DNA of 64,000 nt, taken from JANQQN01 sp964519665 (GTDB taxonomy: Bacteria; Myxococcota; Kuafuiibacteriia; Kuafuiibacteriales; Kuafuiibacteriaceae). Shown here one piece after another: positions 43,261-52,387 of this stretch; position 1 is the first letter of the stretch; the number at the start of each line of letters is the position of its first letter. A program made the position numbers and the translations under genes. Below the pieces are notes generated by a model. The model was not told the DNA's origin. It saw only the letters and a list, made by a program, of their open reading frames with translations, and searched no databases. The DNA lies in contig CAZFIV010000020.1 in NCBI GenBank assembly GCA_964519665.1, positions 1 to 64,000 on the forward strand, in the 5' to 3' direction.

Positions 43261-45201
43261 TCAAGCGCCTGCTTTGTCTTCGTCGACGGGGACGGGATGC
43301 GCGCCCTGAGCCAGTCGGCCTTCGAAGCCGCGGGTGGGGTCCATCGCGTCCTCTTCGTCGCTGAGTATCCGCAGCTCTTCACCTTCGAGCCGGGCCATCA
43401 GGGCGGTGGCCGTCGAGTCACCGACGACGTTGGTGGTGGTCCGGAACATATCGAGCAAGCGGTCGACCCCTAGGATGAGGGCGAGGCCTTCGGTAGGCAC
43501 GCCCACCGCGGTGAGGACCATCGCCAGCGTGATCATCCCGGCGCCGGGCACGCCGGCCGCACCCACCGAGGCGAGTGTCGCCGACAACACGATGGTCGCT
43601 TGGTCGGTGAAAGAGAGTGGGTCGGCGATGTAGATCTGCGCGATGAAGATCGCGGCGACCCCTTGGTACAGAGCCGTACCGTCCATGTTGACGGTTGCGC
43701 CAAGGGGAAGCACAAAGCTCGTGATCCGCGGGCTGACATTGAGGTTGTCCTCGCACGCCTCTTTCGTCACCGGGAGGGTCGCCGATGAGGACGAGGTCGA
43801 GAAGGCCACCAGCAGCGCTTCCTTGATCGCCCCGAAGAATCCGAACAACGGCAATCGAGCGCCAAACTGGACGACCAGGCCGTAGGTGAGAAATACGTGC
43901 AGAAGGAGACCCACGACAACCACCACGCCGTAAGCGGACAGGGCGATCAGCACCGAAATCCCCGTTGTCCCGACCACTTTGAACAAGAGAGCGGCGACGC
44001 CGAACGGCGCAAGTCCCATGGCGATGTGCACGAGCATGATCATGGCGTCGTTGATGCGGTCGAAGACATCGACAACCGGCTTGGCCCGGTCGGGTTTCAT
44101 CAGTGTGAGCGCAATGCCCAGCATCAGCGCGAAGAAGATGATCTGGAGCATTTCGCCTTTGCCCAGCGCATAGAGCGGATTCTCGGGCACGATGCCGACG
44201 ATCTGATCACCCAGCGACGGCGCCTTCGAAGCATTCGCTTCGAGATCGCCGACCGATGCAGAGTATGAGCTCTTCAGCCGGGCGCTGTCGGCCTCGCTGA
44301 GCCATTTACCGGGCTGAACGATATTCGCGAGCCCAACCCCAATGATGAGAGCGACCACCGTCGTCCCCGTGAAGTAGACCAGCGTCCGCCCCCCGAGGCG
44401 ACCGAGCACTCGAAAATCTCCGAGCGACGCTACGCCGACCACCAGCGAAAAGAAGACCAAGGGCACCACGACCATCTTGATGAGCTTCAGGAAGAGACGC
44501 CCAATCCACTCGGTAGAACCGACCAACGTTTGGCCGATCGGGGCATAAAAGTCCGCCTGCGCCGGATCGTTGGTGATCCAGCCGGAGGTCGAAGTACCCG
44601 CGCGAAGGTTCTTTCTCAGGCCTTCACCGAGCTGGGGTTTGAGCCGAAGAAGGTCGGGCGCGGTGAGGGTCCATTCAATGTTTAGCCACTCCGTGTCGCC
44701 GATCGTCCGGCGCCCGATGACCAGCGCTCTCTCCTGCCCGTCAGCCAAGATGTGGTTGTACTGACTGCCAATATCCGGCAGGGTCCGAACGTCGGCCCGT
44801 TTGGCCAGCCGGACGCCGGCCATGTCATCCACCTCTACCAACTCAGGATCATTCTCGACCCAGCCGGAGGCGGACATTCCGACCCGAAGCTCAGCCTTAA
44901 GGCGTTCATCGAGCTTCGGACGCAAGCGTTTCACCGCGGTCGCGGTGAGGGTCCATTCAATGTTCAGCCACTCGGTGTCGCCGACCGTCTGCCGGCCAAT
45001 GAGCCGCGCGGTGCGCTGTCCTTGGGCCAGAGCCTGTCGTTCGCTGGCACCGTCGATCGGTAGCGTGCGTACGACCGCCTGTTTGCTCAGCCGTACGCCG
45101 TCTTGAGGTAGCAGGCTGGAGTTAGGGCCGACGAGAAAACCCAGGACAACCCCCGCGCCCATACCGATGAGGATCTTGGTGTAAAGCTGCATTTCCGACA
45201 A
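43261..45201 (-). CDS. DAACS (DctA/GltP-like) dicarboxylate/amino-acid:cation symporter with tandem SH3-like insert
   Basis: The protein is 646 aa, against about 420 for the family. Residues 8-27 are TM1. Residues 37-119 and 131-213 are two copies of one domain (94-residue period): VRTLP near the front, GDTEWLNIEWTLT in the middle, SGWxxNDP at the end, a pattern like bacterial SH3b domains. From about 222 the normal transporter resumes: LFLKLIKMVVVPLVFFSLVV (TM2), then the helical-hairpin Ser-rich motif STSSSSATLPVT, the NMDGTALYQG motif and the C-terminal GAGMITLAMVLTAVG. The transport core is thus intact. The TM1-TM2 loop is outside the cell in Glt homologues, so the inserts should be periplasmic. 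The substrate is a C4-dicarboxylate or acidic amino acid with Na+ or H+, not decided further. Confidence 0.9.
   Translation of the reverse strand: MSEMQLYTKILIGMGAGVVLGFLVGPNSSLLPQDGVRLSKQAVVRTLPIDGASERQALAQGQRTARLIGRQTVGDTEWLNIEWTLTATAVKRLRPKLDERLKAELRVGMSASGWVENDPELVEVDDMAGVRLAKRADVRTLPDIGSQYNHILADGQERALVIGRRTIGDTEWLNIEWTLTAPDLLRLKPQLGEGLRKNLRAGTSTSGWITNDPAQADFYAPIGQTLVGSTEWIGRLFLKLIKMVVVPLVFFSLVVGVASLGDFRVLGRLGGRTLVYFTGTTVVALIIGVGLANIVQPGKWLSEADSARLKSSYSASVGDLEANASKAPSLGDQIVGIVPENPLYALGKGEMLQIIFFALMLGIALTLMKPDRAKPVVDVFDRINDAMIMLVHIAMGLAPFGVAALLFKVVGTTGISVLIALSAYGVVVVVGLLLHVFLTYGLVVQFGARLPLFGFFGAIKEALLVAFSTSSSSATLPVTKEACEDNLNVSPRITSFVLPLGATVNMDGTALYQGVAAIFIAQIYIADPLSFTDQATIVLSATLASVGAAGVPGAGMITLAMVLTAVGVPTEGLALILGVDRLLDMFRTTTNVVGDSTATALMARLEGEELRILSDEEDAMDPTRGFEGRLAQGAHPVPVDEDKAGA
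44563..45093 (-). repeat. Internal duplication in the DAACS gene (two SH3-like units)
   Basis: Unit one covers 44845-45093 and unit two 44563-44811. Stretches such as GGGTCCATTCAATGTT (plus strand) occur in both with one or two changes nearby, so the duplication is visible in DNA and not just protein. The units align over 83 residues. Confidence 0.75.
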
Positions 45202-45323
45202 CGGTAGGCGACTCGGAAGGGTCGGTCAATTCGACGACCGGCGACAGACGCCTACGGCGGGACCGTAGTATGCGTCGAGCACGGTTCGGGCGAAGTAGGG
45301 CCGAGTCACAAGAGAAACGGGCT

Positions 45324-46706
45324 TCAAGGGACCAAGCTCCGGGCGAGGGCCCGCAGCGCTTTTTTCGCGCCCGCGACCTGCCCTCGCGTCGCGCCTCCGA
45401 CCCCCACCACGGTCAGGCGCTCGGGTCTGAAGTACTTGCGAATGACTCTTCGAATGTCGCGGACCGTGACCTGGTCGAGCTGATCCATGCGGGTCTCGGG
45501 GCGAATCGCCGGATGAAACAGCCGGGTGGGGCCGAACCATTGAGCGAGCTCGGCTGGGGTGTCGAGGCCGAGCTCGAGCCCAAGCCTAGACCGAGCTCGA
45601 ACCCGTTCTAGCTCTTTGTCGTCAACCCCGTGGTGGCGGAGGTCGGCGAGGACCCTTCCGAGTTCGGTGATCGCGTACTCCAGCTTTCGGTGCGCCACGG
45701 CAAGCTCGAAGCCGAAAAGACCGCAGTCCACGTAAGTATCAAAATCGGCGCCGACTTCGTACACGATGCCCCGCTTTTCGACGAGCTCGACCTGAAGGCG
45801 AGCGGACAGGCCCCCGTCCAGGATCCTCCGCACGAGCAACAGGGCGGGATAGTCGCGATGGGTGGACGAACCCGTCGAAAAGACCAGACGGAGGCGGGTC
45901 TGTGCGTCGTCGGACGTCACGAAGCGCATGGTGGGCCCGTCTTGGGAGACTCGCGGCGGTCGCCCCTCTCGAGCCTGACGCCCTTCGAAGAGGTCACCAA
46001 ACGCGGTTCTAGCCCACCGCCGGCTCGCCCGGTGCTCCAGCTTGCCCGCGACACTCAGCACCAAGTTGCGAGCGCCGTAAAACTTCTGGCGATGCCGATG
46101 AAGGTCGTCGCGACTGAATCTCCTCAGGTTCCGGCGAGGCCCATCGACCGTTTGGCTCAGGGGATGGTCGCCGAACACCGCGCGGTGGACGAGGTTGTCG
46201 AGGTCGAGGTCTCGGCCCCGGTCATCGAGTGCATCCAGTTGCTCCTCCAAAATGATCGAGCGCTCGATATCGATGTCGACGAAGCGGGGTTGGCTGAACA
46301 TCGCGCCCAGGATCCCGATCGCCTCCTCGAGTCCGGAAGGATGAACGGTCGACTGGTAGCCGGAATAGTCCCGGGACGTAAAACCGTCCAGAATGCCTCC
46401 GAGATCTTCCATGGCCGCATTCAACGCGGTTGAGTCCGGGTACCGGTCGCAACCCCGAAAGAACATGTGCTCCAGAAAATGGGATAGGCCGTTGTCGGTG
46501 GGGGGTTCGTGGCGACTTCCGACCCGCGCGAACACTGAGACCGTGACCGAATGCAAGTGAGGCTGGCGGATGGTCTGCACGACCAGCCCGTTGGCAAGGA
46601 CCTGCTCCTTGAGGTCGTAGGCGCGATTCAAGGCGCCGGACTCTAGCAACCTCCGAGGACCGCACGCGAGCAGAAGTTGACCGCTGCGACCCGGAGGAGG
46701 ACACAT
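45324..46706 (-). CDS. M16 family zinc metallopeptidase
   Basis: The protein is 460 aa from the ATG at 46706. HFLEH in GLSHFLEHMFFRG is the inverted zinc motif HxxEH, and ILEEQLDALDD supplies the third ligand Glu. Tandem halves are present: the catalytic half (about 25-240) and the substrate-binding half (about 250-460, with VRRILDGGLSARLQVELVEKRGIVYEVGA). This is the layout of mitochondrial processing-peptidase-like M16B proteins. No signal peptide is evident. TTG at 46631 would begin right before AYDLKEQVLANG and is an alternative. It diverges from the ubiB-type gene, their starts 9 bp apart if the ATG is used. Confidence 0.88.
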   Translation of the reverse strand: MCPPPGRSGQLLLACGPRRLLESGALNRAYDLKEQVLANGLVVQTIRQPHLHSVTVSVFARVGSRHEPPTDNGLSHFLEHMFFRGCDRYPDSTALNAAMEDLGGILDGFTSRDYSGYQSTVHPSGLEEAIGILGAMFSQPRFVDIDIERSIILEEQLDALDDRGRDLDLDNLVHRAVFGDHPLSQTVDGPRRNLRRFSRDDLHRHRQKFYGARNLVLSVAGKLEHRASRRWARTAFGDLFEGRQAREGRPPRVSQDGPTMRFVTSDDAQTRLRLVFSTGSSTHRDYPALLLVRRILDGGLSARLQVELVEKRGIVYEVGADFDTYVDCGLFGFELAVAHRKLEYAITELGRVLADLRHHGVDDKELERVRARSRLGLELGLDTPAELAQWFGPTRLFHPAIRPETRMDQLDQVTVRDIRRVIRKYFRPERLTVVGVGGATRGQVAGAKKALRALARSLVP

Positions 46707-46714
46707 GAAGGGAA

Positions 46715-48415
46715 ATGCTAGGTACCACTGGCAAAAACCTGGCTCGTCTGCGCCGGATTGCCGCGGTTCTCGGCAAATACGGATACAGCGAGCTGCTGCG
46801 CCGAGATGAATGGTCGCCGGAGGTTTCCGAGCTGAAGGTCGAGGCGCCGGGCGAGCCATCGGTTCCCGACTCGATGAGCGGTCCGCGCCGGTTTCGATTG
46901 ATGCTCGAAGAGCTGGGGCCGACCTTCATCAAGTTCGGGCAGGTGCTATCCACCCGACCCGACCTCGTGTCCCGACCCTACGTGACCGAGCTTCGAACCC
47001 TGCAAGACAACTGTGAGCCTCTGCCGTTCGACGTCATCAAGGAGGCCATCCACACCGGATTGGGCCGAGCCGCCGACTCGGCCTTCGGCTCCGTCGATCC
47101 GGAACCGATCGCGACCGCATCGATCGCTCAGGTGCACCGAGGTACGACCAAGGACGGTCAGCCGATCGCCATCAAGATCCAACGGCCGGCGATCCGAGAG
47201 GAGGTTCGGCGCGACATCGACCTCTTGTACCGCCTGGCGCAGCTGCTCGACGCGGTCGTCGAAGAGTCGGCGATGACCGAACCGGTCGGGGTGGTCAGCG
47301 AGCTGGACAAAGCGCTGGCCGAAGAACTGAACTTTCTGCAAGAAGCGGCCAACTGCCGGGAATTCGGACGCCTGCATCAGAACCGTCCCGACATCGTCAT
47401 TCCGACGGTTTTCGACGACCTGTCGTCGGCGACGGTGCTGACTCTCTCTTTCGTAGAGGGCGTTCCGTTTTCGCGCTTGCCGGCCCACGTCGATCGTGCG
47501 GCGATCGCCGATCGGTTGATCCGTGAAGCCTTCGACCAGGTGTTCGTCGACGGCGTCTATCACGCCGACCCTCACCCCGGAAATCTCCTCTATTTGCCCG
47601 ACGGACGGTACGGGATTCTGGATTTTGGTCTCCTCGGCAAGCTGACGCCTCAGATGCAAGAGACGCTCATCGTGCTGACGCTGGCTGTCTCGGTGCGCGA
47701 TGCCGACACCGTCGCCCGCACGCTCTACCGCCTCGGGCAGGGCGACCATCGCGTCGACTTGTCCCATGTTCGCGACGACACGGTCTTTCTCCTGAACCGA
47801 TATCTCGATCGAAGCATCGCCGAGATCGATTCATCGTTGCTCATGCAGGAGATCTTGTCGCTGGGCATGAAGCATCAACTTCGGATCCCTTCAGAGTACA
47901 CGATGCTCGGCCGGGCCGGCGCGACGCTAGAAGGGATTATTCGGGACCTCGATCCGAAGCTCGATGTCACCGAAGTCGTGCGTCCGTACGCCGAACGCCT
48001 GCTGATCAATCGCGTGAAGCCCGAGCAGGTGGAAGGCAGCCTTTATCGGACCCTCCTTCAGTTCCAGGGGCTGTCCGCCGACGTACCCCTCCAGGTCTCC
48101 CAAATTCTCTCCGATCTTTCGTCGGGCAAGATGCAGGTGCGGGTGCTCGGAACAGACCTCGAGCGAATCCAGTCCTCGGTCCTTATCGCCGGAACCATGA
48201 TCGGAGGCTCGATCCTGGCCGCGGCCTTTATCATCGGAGGATTCGTAGCCCTCGCGCAGGTGCCGTGGACCTTCTTCGGAGTACCCGTGCTCGGCTTCCT
48301 GGGCGCTGCCGTGGGGGTGATGATCGCCTCCGTGGTCGGCACGTACGCCCTGTTCCGGCCTCGTCTCAAGAAACTCAGTATCCTCAAGCTTCTGCGGCTC
48401 AAGACGCCGACGTAG
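46715..48415 (+). CDS. UbiB/ABC1/AarF-family atypical kinase
   Basis: The protein is 566 aa. LGPTFIKFGQVLSTRPDLV holds the KxGQ motif, and ASIAQVHRGTTKDGQPIAIKIQRP the A-rich loop plus catalytic Lys; DPHPGN (in HADPHPGNLLYLPDGRYGILDFG) and DFG complete the atypical kinase set. Two membrane helices at the C-terminus (LIAGTMIGGSILAAAFIIGG and FLGAAVGVMIASVVGTYALF) anchor it. Members act in quinone biosynthesis; the respiratory window, with alternative complex III using menaquinol, is consistent. GGAGGAGG lies 15-22 bp before the ATG, farther than ideal. It diverges from the M16 gene. Confidence 0.9.
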   Translation: MLGTTGKNLARLRRIAAVLGKYGYSELLRRDEWSPEVSELKVEAPGEPSVPDSMSGPRRFRLMLEELGPTFIKFGQVLSTRPDLVSRPYVTELRTLQDNCEPLPFDVIKEAIHTGLGRAADSAFGSVDPEPIATASIAQVHRGTTKDGQPIAIKIQRPAIREEVRRDIDLLYRLAQLLDAVVEESAMTEPVGVVSELDKALAEELNFLQEAANCREFGRLHQNRPDIVIPTVFDDLSSATVLTLSFVEGVPFSRLPAHVDRAAIADRLIREAFDQVFVDGVYHADPHPGNLLYLPDGRYGILDFGLLGKLTPQMQETLIVLTLAVSVRDADTVARTLYRLGQGDHRVDLSHVRDDTVFLLNRYLDRSIAEIDSSLLMQEILSLGMKHQLRIPSEYTMLGRAGATLEGIIRDLDPKLDVTEVVRPYAERLLINRVKPEQVEGSLYRTLLQFQGLSADVPLQVSQILSDLSSGKMQVRVLGTDLERIQSSVLIAGTMIGGSILAAAFIIGGFVALAQVPWTFFGVPVLGFLGAAVGVMIASVVGTYALFRPRLKKLSILKLLRLKTPT

Positions 48416-48643
48416 ATGGTCGGGAGCAGGGGGCTGCCTGGACAGCGCACCGTGTTAGCCACGGTGGTCGTCCGAGTGCCAGCCCGGCCACCCCCGCCCC
48501 TCGGTAAACACAGAAGATCAAACGACTTTTTCGTGTCGAAGCACGAGCGAGAGCGGCGCATGCTGATAGGTATGTCTTTAAGTGTCTGAAATTATTGGGT
48601 TTCGGGGCTACAGAGACGCCTCGTATGTCCGTACACTTCAGTC

Positions 48644-49249
48644 ATGGCGTTTGATATTGAGACCTCTGATGCCCTTGAGCGCCTCTTCCGGGACTTGCTC
48701 TCGGAGGCTCTAGCCAGCGAGAGGGTCATGCTCCAAGCGGCCGGCCAGGCCTACCTCTGCCGGCTCTGCCGCCGAATGGCGCACTCGAACGCGCTTCACG
48801 GCGGTCAAGATGCCGACGAGCGCGGGACGCCGGCCCTCGCTTGGCTGTACCGGGAGGCCCGCCGCGCGGCGCCCTCGCAACGCTTCAACGCTTACCGCAC
48901 CCTCGGCGACATCGCGCTGGTCGTCAGCGGTCTGTTTCAGCCCCACGTCGTACGGCGGAGCTCGGCCGTTGGAGTCGACTACTATGTGGGGATGGGCTCC
49001 GCGGGTTACGCGACGGCAGCGCAGCTAGCTGCGGACTCTGGTTTTGGGCCTATCTTGGCCGAGTTGTCCGAGAACTTTGCTCGCCTCGTCGAAGTGTTCG
49101 CGCGGGTCGCCGAGAACACCGGCCTTCCCGTTGCCGACGATCTCTCGGCCCTTTATGCGCGGTTTCGACGCAATCCGGAGAGCCGAGCGATGCTGGACCG
49201 TCTGCATGCCGCCGGCGGCTCGCCGGTATGGATGGTGGGTGAGGCGTGA
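48644..49249 (+). CDS. Uncharacterised protein, first of a coupled pair
   Basis: The protein is 201 aa, soluble and helical, without signal peptide or membrane segments. Features are ALASERVMLQAAGQAYLCRL at the front, SNALHGG, then FNAYRTLGDIALVVSGLF, and VDYYVGMGSAGYATAAQL. I recognise no family. The last bases overlap the next gene's GTG in GTGA, so both are made together and may form a complex. The upstream gene is 228 bp away, so the pair has its own promoter. Confidence 0.65.
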   Translation: MAFDIETSDALERLFRDLLSEALASERVMLQAAGQAYLCRLCRRMAHSNALHGGQDADERGTPALAWLYREARRAAPSQRFNAYRTLGDIALVVSGLFQPHVVRRSSAVGVDYYVGMGSAGYATAAQLAADSGFGPILAELSENFARLVEVFARVAENTGLPVADDLSALYARFRRNPESRAMLDRLHAAGGSPVWMVGEA

Positions 49250-49878
49250 CCGCGTTGCCCACCTGCCTCCAGCGAGCGTTGGAAAACTTGTATCGCATCG
49301 ACGGTCTGGCCGATGTGACCGACTTTCGAGTCTCCCGGGAGGTGCTGCGGTCGGCGCTCGGGTCGGACGCTTCCGATCATCGCGAGTCTCTGCTCGTTCA
49401 GGAGTCGGGCAACGAAACGTATGTTGCGCTGTTTCTATGCGAGGAGGTAGAGCAACAGGCCCTGCGGTTTCTGCAGGTCCGGTGTCCGCGTGGACTGGAT
49501 GCCTTCTGCGTAGCCCTCGAGGGCGTATCACATTTCGTGTACCTCACTTATGCCGGCGCTCGTCAGGAGCGGCCGGTCTCCCAGGTCGAGCTCGAGTTGC
49601 AGGCCGAGATCGATAAGTTCTTGGTTCTTCGAGCTGTCTTGGGCCTGTGCGGGACGACTTTGCGGGATCGCCTGTTCGGAGGATTTGAGTTGCGCCCCGG
49701 TATCTCCACGGTCGACCGGGCGCGGTATCGGTTCGCGAACCGGTACGGGCGGCGTTACGCGAAATGGCTCGACCAACGTTTCTCGAGCGGACGCGGCTCG
49801 GAGGCGCTCGCCGATGCCCGGATCACATATCGCCGACCGCTCGAACACAAGCTCTCACGGATCGCTCGACCTACTTGA
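49246..49878 (+). CDS. Uncharacterised protein, second of a coupled pair
   Basis: The protein is 210 aa with GTG start at 49246 overlapping the upstream stop. It is soluble. The segment SLLVQESGNETYVALFLCEEVEQQ and the end FANRYGRRYAKWLDQRF are notable but do not match a family I know. An Arg-rich C-terminal third suggests nucleic acid or protein contact. It ends 5 bp before the convergent beta-helix lipoprotein gene. The pair's role is unknown. Confidence 0.6.
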   Translation: MTALPTCLQRALENLYRIDGLADVTDFRVSREVLRSALGSDASDHRESLLVQESGNETYVALFLCEEVEQQALRFLQVRCPRGLDAFCVALEGVSHFVYLTYAGARQERPVSQVELELQAEIDKFLVLRAVLGLCGTTLRDRLFGGFELRPGISTVDRARYRFANRYGRRYAKWLDQRFSSGRGSEALADARITYRRPLEHKLSRIARPT

Positions 49879-49883
49879 GCTCA

Positions 49884-51452
49884 CTACAAACACGTTCCGC
49901 GGCGGCTCGTAATGTGGTTCTCGCCGCCGTCCACGACGCGAGCCTTGTCGGTGCAGGCGCTGAAGATGCCCCACGGGGAGCCGCCCACGGTGGATGTGCT
50001 GACCCAGACCTGCGCACCGCCGAACGCTGCGATGCCGTACTTCCCGTTGGCTCGAATCGCCGACCGAGTGACTCGAACGCCTGCCCGGTCGCCGGCCAGG
50101 AGGCCGGCTTCCGGACAGCCCGTCAGGAGACTCCTTCGAATGCGGACGTTGGCGCTGTCCAGGACGCGCACCGCGGAGCCGGATTTGCAGTCGGAGATGC
50201 GGCTGTCCAGAATCGTCACCGGCCCCGACAAGACGTCGTCGATTCGAATGCCCCCGAGGCTGGGGGCGGTTATGGTGGCCGTGACGGTCGCTACCGCATC
50301 CTGTCGGAGGTCGATGCCCACCCCGGCCGGGGTATCGATTTCGACGTCGGTGATCGCGGCCTTGGCCTGAGGCCCTTCGAGTTGGATCGCATTGCCCTGA
50401 CGACCGCCGTGGCGACCCAGAAAACGAGTCGCCCGGACCTCCACGAGGCTGCTCGTGCCGTGAATTCCGCTCCGGTCTCGGTGATCGATGGTTCCGTTGG
50501 TGATGTAAAGCTCGGTCGGCCATTCATCGAAAGGTTCGGCCCGAATGGCGCTGGCTGACGCCGATTTGACGCGAGAGTCGATCAATCGAATCATTGCGCC
50601 GGATCCGTGAATCGTGTGCTGCCCGGAAGCGCTCAGGCGAGAAGAGGTGGCGACCACGGTGGCTGTCTGAGCGAACAACGCGCCGTCGGCGATCGATGCC
50701 GTTTCGACGTTTGCGAGGTCGACCATCGAATCGATGACGGCAACCACCGCGTATCCGCGAGCTTCGGTCAGCCGGGCGCCGCTGACGTTGACGACCGATC
50801 GCATTTCGGCTTGCAGATGCGCAACCCGAGTTCCGCGCGCTTCGAGGTTTTCGATGTCCACCCGGCTTCGAGAAATGCGCAGGCCGCGGCGAGTGTCGGT
50901 GGGCGCTTCGAGGCGGAGGCCTCGAATCACCACGGTCGACGTTCGCACCTGCATGCAGGTCTGAGGCGCGCATCGGATCACCGTGTCTTCGAGGCGGCCA
51001 GTGCTTCGAACCATCGCGACCGTGTCGTCGGTCTGCTCGGGCAGCATAGTGACCCCGTCAAGCTGGAAGTCTCGGCTGTGCGTGACCTCGAGGCTGCCTT
51101 GCAAGGTGAGGCCTCGCATGGCGATGTCCGAGCCGGATACGGAGACCCGACCACGGAGCGTCGTTCCCGTGGAGGTCGCGACGATCCGGATCGGACGAGT
51201 AAGGAGCAGCCGCCCCATCGGGTAGGAACCGGGGCCCACTCGAATCTCGGCGGTCCGCTCGCGCAGCGCTCGAGCGAGGGTCTGAAAAGGAGCTTCAGGG
51301 CTTCCCGGGTCGCGGTCGTCGCCCTGGGTATCCACGTAGACGACGTTCACTGGCGTCGACATCACGACGGCCGGAACCACCGACGTCGACGGGACGCATG
51401 CCGCCCCCGAGATGACAACGCAGACCCAACACAAGGCGTTTCCCGGCCGCAC
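49884..51452 (-). CDS. Right-handed parallel beta-helix lipoprotein
   Basis: The protein is 522 aa. The front reads MRPGNALCWVCVVISGAACVPS, a lipoprotein signal with SGAAC as lipobox (Cys about 19). VVYVDTQGDDRDPGSPEAPFQTLARAL is a DUF1565-type entry to a parallel beta-helix, followed by more than ten rungs of about 22 residues with V-x-I-x-x-S/N ladders (MVRSTGRLEDTVIRCAPQ, STVVIRGLRLEA). Such helices bind or cleave polysaccharide or serve as adhesins; no catalytic Asp pair was picked out. It is exported and anchored in the outer membrane by inference. The gene lies head to tail against the coupled unknown pair. Confidence 0.75.
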   Translation of the reverse strand: MRPGNALCWVCVVISGAACVPSTSVVPAVVMSTPVNVVYVDTQGDDRDPGSPEAPFQTLARALRERTAEIRVGPGSYPMGRLLLTRPIRIVATSTGTTLRGRVSVSGSDIAMRGLTLQGSLEVTHSRDFQLDGVTMLPEQTDDTVAMVRSTGRLEDTVIRCAPQTCMQVRTSTVVIRGLRLEAPTDTRRGLRISRSRVDIENLEARGTRVAHLQAEMRSVVNVSGARLTEARGYAVVAVIDSMVDLANVETASIADGALFAQTATVVATSSRLSASGQHTIHGSGAMIRLIDSRVKSASASAIRAEPFDEWPTELYITNGTIDHRDRSGIHGTSSLVEVRATRFLGRHGGRQGNAIQLEGPQAKAAITDVEIDTPAGVGIDLRQDAVATVTATITAPSLGGIRIDDVLSGPVTILDSRISDCKSGSAVRVLDSANVRIRRSLLTGCPEAGLLAGDRAGVRVTRSAIRANGKYGIAAFGGAQVWVSTSTVGGSPWGIFSACTDKARVVDGGENHITSRRGTCL

Positions 51453-51534
51453 GTGCGTAGGCTAACTTGCTCGGCGCTTCGTTTCATCCCTTGTGTCTTG
51501 ACGACGAATCGACGGCTCGGTACGTCCGCACCCT

Positions 51535-51693
51535 ATGGTTGACCCGTCCGCAGCGACCTGGCTTGGCCAACTCCTCGAACCGGACGTTCTTCCGGTTTGG
51601 TTGATGGCTTCCGCCATCGTTCTTCTGACCGGGCTAACGGTGCGTCAGGCGCTCAGGGATCGTTCGAACCGAGGCGAAATGCGGGATCGATAG
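51535..51693 (+). CDS. Possible 52-aa single-helix membrane peptide
   Basis: ATG at 51535 to TAG at 51691. One helix (VLPVWLMASAIVLLTGLTV) is followed by a basic tail (RQALRDRSNRGEMRDR), so the positive-inside rule puts the C-terminus in the cytoplasm. It overlaps the end of the convergent trmB gene by 41 bp. It may be real or a chance frame; no ribosome binding site is strong. Confidence 0.35.
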   Translation: MVDPSAATWLGQLLEPDVLPVWLMASAIVLLTGLTVRQALRDRSNRGEMRDR

Positions 51694-52387
51694 ACTCGAC
51701 CGGGGTGCCGTCCGGGTTCACTCGCTGGGGATTGGTATCGCGGAACTCGGGCTCGGGTACGGGGCCTGCCGGTTCGCGAACCTTCTCGAAAAGCATACGA
51801 TAGACGGGCTCGCTTTCCGACTGATGGTGCTGTTCCCACTCGGTGCGTTCGGGAAACGGGCTGGGTACCTCCATATCGGTTCCGAGCTTCGATACCAGCG
51901 CGGCCTCTTGGTCGAGGAACATGTACATCTCTTCAGCGAGCGGACGAATGTCTGACTGAGCAAAGACTTCGCCTCCGAGGGGAAGCGCCAGAGCCATCTC
52001 GCGGACCAGCTGGGGTTGGAGAATCCGGCGCTTCCAATGCCGCTTCTTGAAGCAAGGGTCGGGAAACATGATGAAAAACCGGGCCACGCTACCCGGTGGC
52101 TGGTCGCTCAGGTTCATGTTCGCATTGGCGTAGAAAAACCGGAGATTCTTCAGGCCGTGGGCCTCGGCGCGTCGGTTGTTATCGTCGACGAGCGGCTTTC
52201 GGATCTCGAGGCCGGCAAAGTCGCGGTCGGGATGCGCGAGCGCACGAGCAAACAGAAAGCCCCCACCCCCGCATCCGAGGTCCATTTCGAGCGGAGCAAC
52301 GCGCCCGTACAGCTCCTGACGATCGAGTGGGCCGAGGTGAGTGACGACCGTGAAAGGATTGGCGTGCTTACGGATCCGGCGCGACAT
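51653..52387 (-). CDS. trmB: tRNA (guanine-N7)-methyltransferase
   Basis: The protein is 244 aa and makes m7G46 in tRNA from S-adenosylmethionine. EMDLGCGGGGFLFARALAH is the SAM-binding loop, with FAGLEIRKPLVDDNNRRAEA after it. MFPDPCFKKRHWKRRIL is the catalytic D-P-x-x-K-K-R-H motif; the usual Trp after PDP is Cys here. The end (about 195-244) is a Pro-rich extension. It overlaps epmA by 20 bp, so the two are cotranscribed. The overlap with the possible small peptide gene at 51535 is at its 3' end. Confidence 0.92.
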   Translation of the reverse strand: MSRRIRKHANPFTVVTHLGPLDRQELYGRVAPLEMDLGCGGGGFLFARALAHPDRDFAGLEIRKPLVDDNNRRAEAHGLKNLRFFYANANMNLSDQPPGSVARFFIMFPDPCFKKRHWKRRILQPQLVREMALALPLGGEVFAQSDIRPLAEEMYMFLDQEAALVSKLGTDMEVPSPFPERTEWEQHHQSESEPVYRMLFEKVREPAGPVPEPEFRDTNPQRVNPDGTPVESIDPAFRLGSNDP

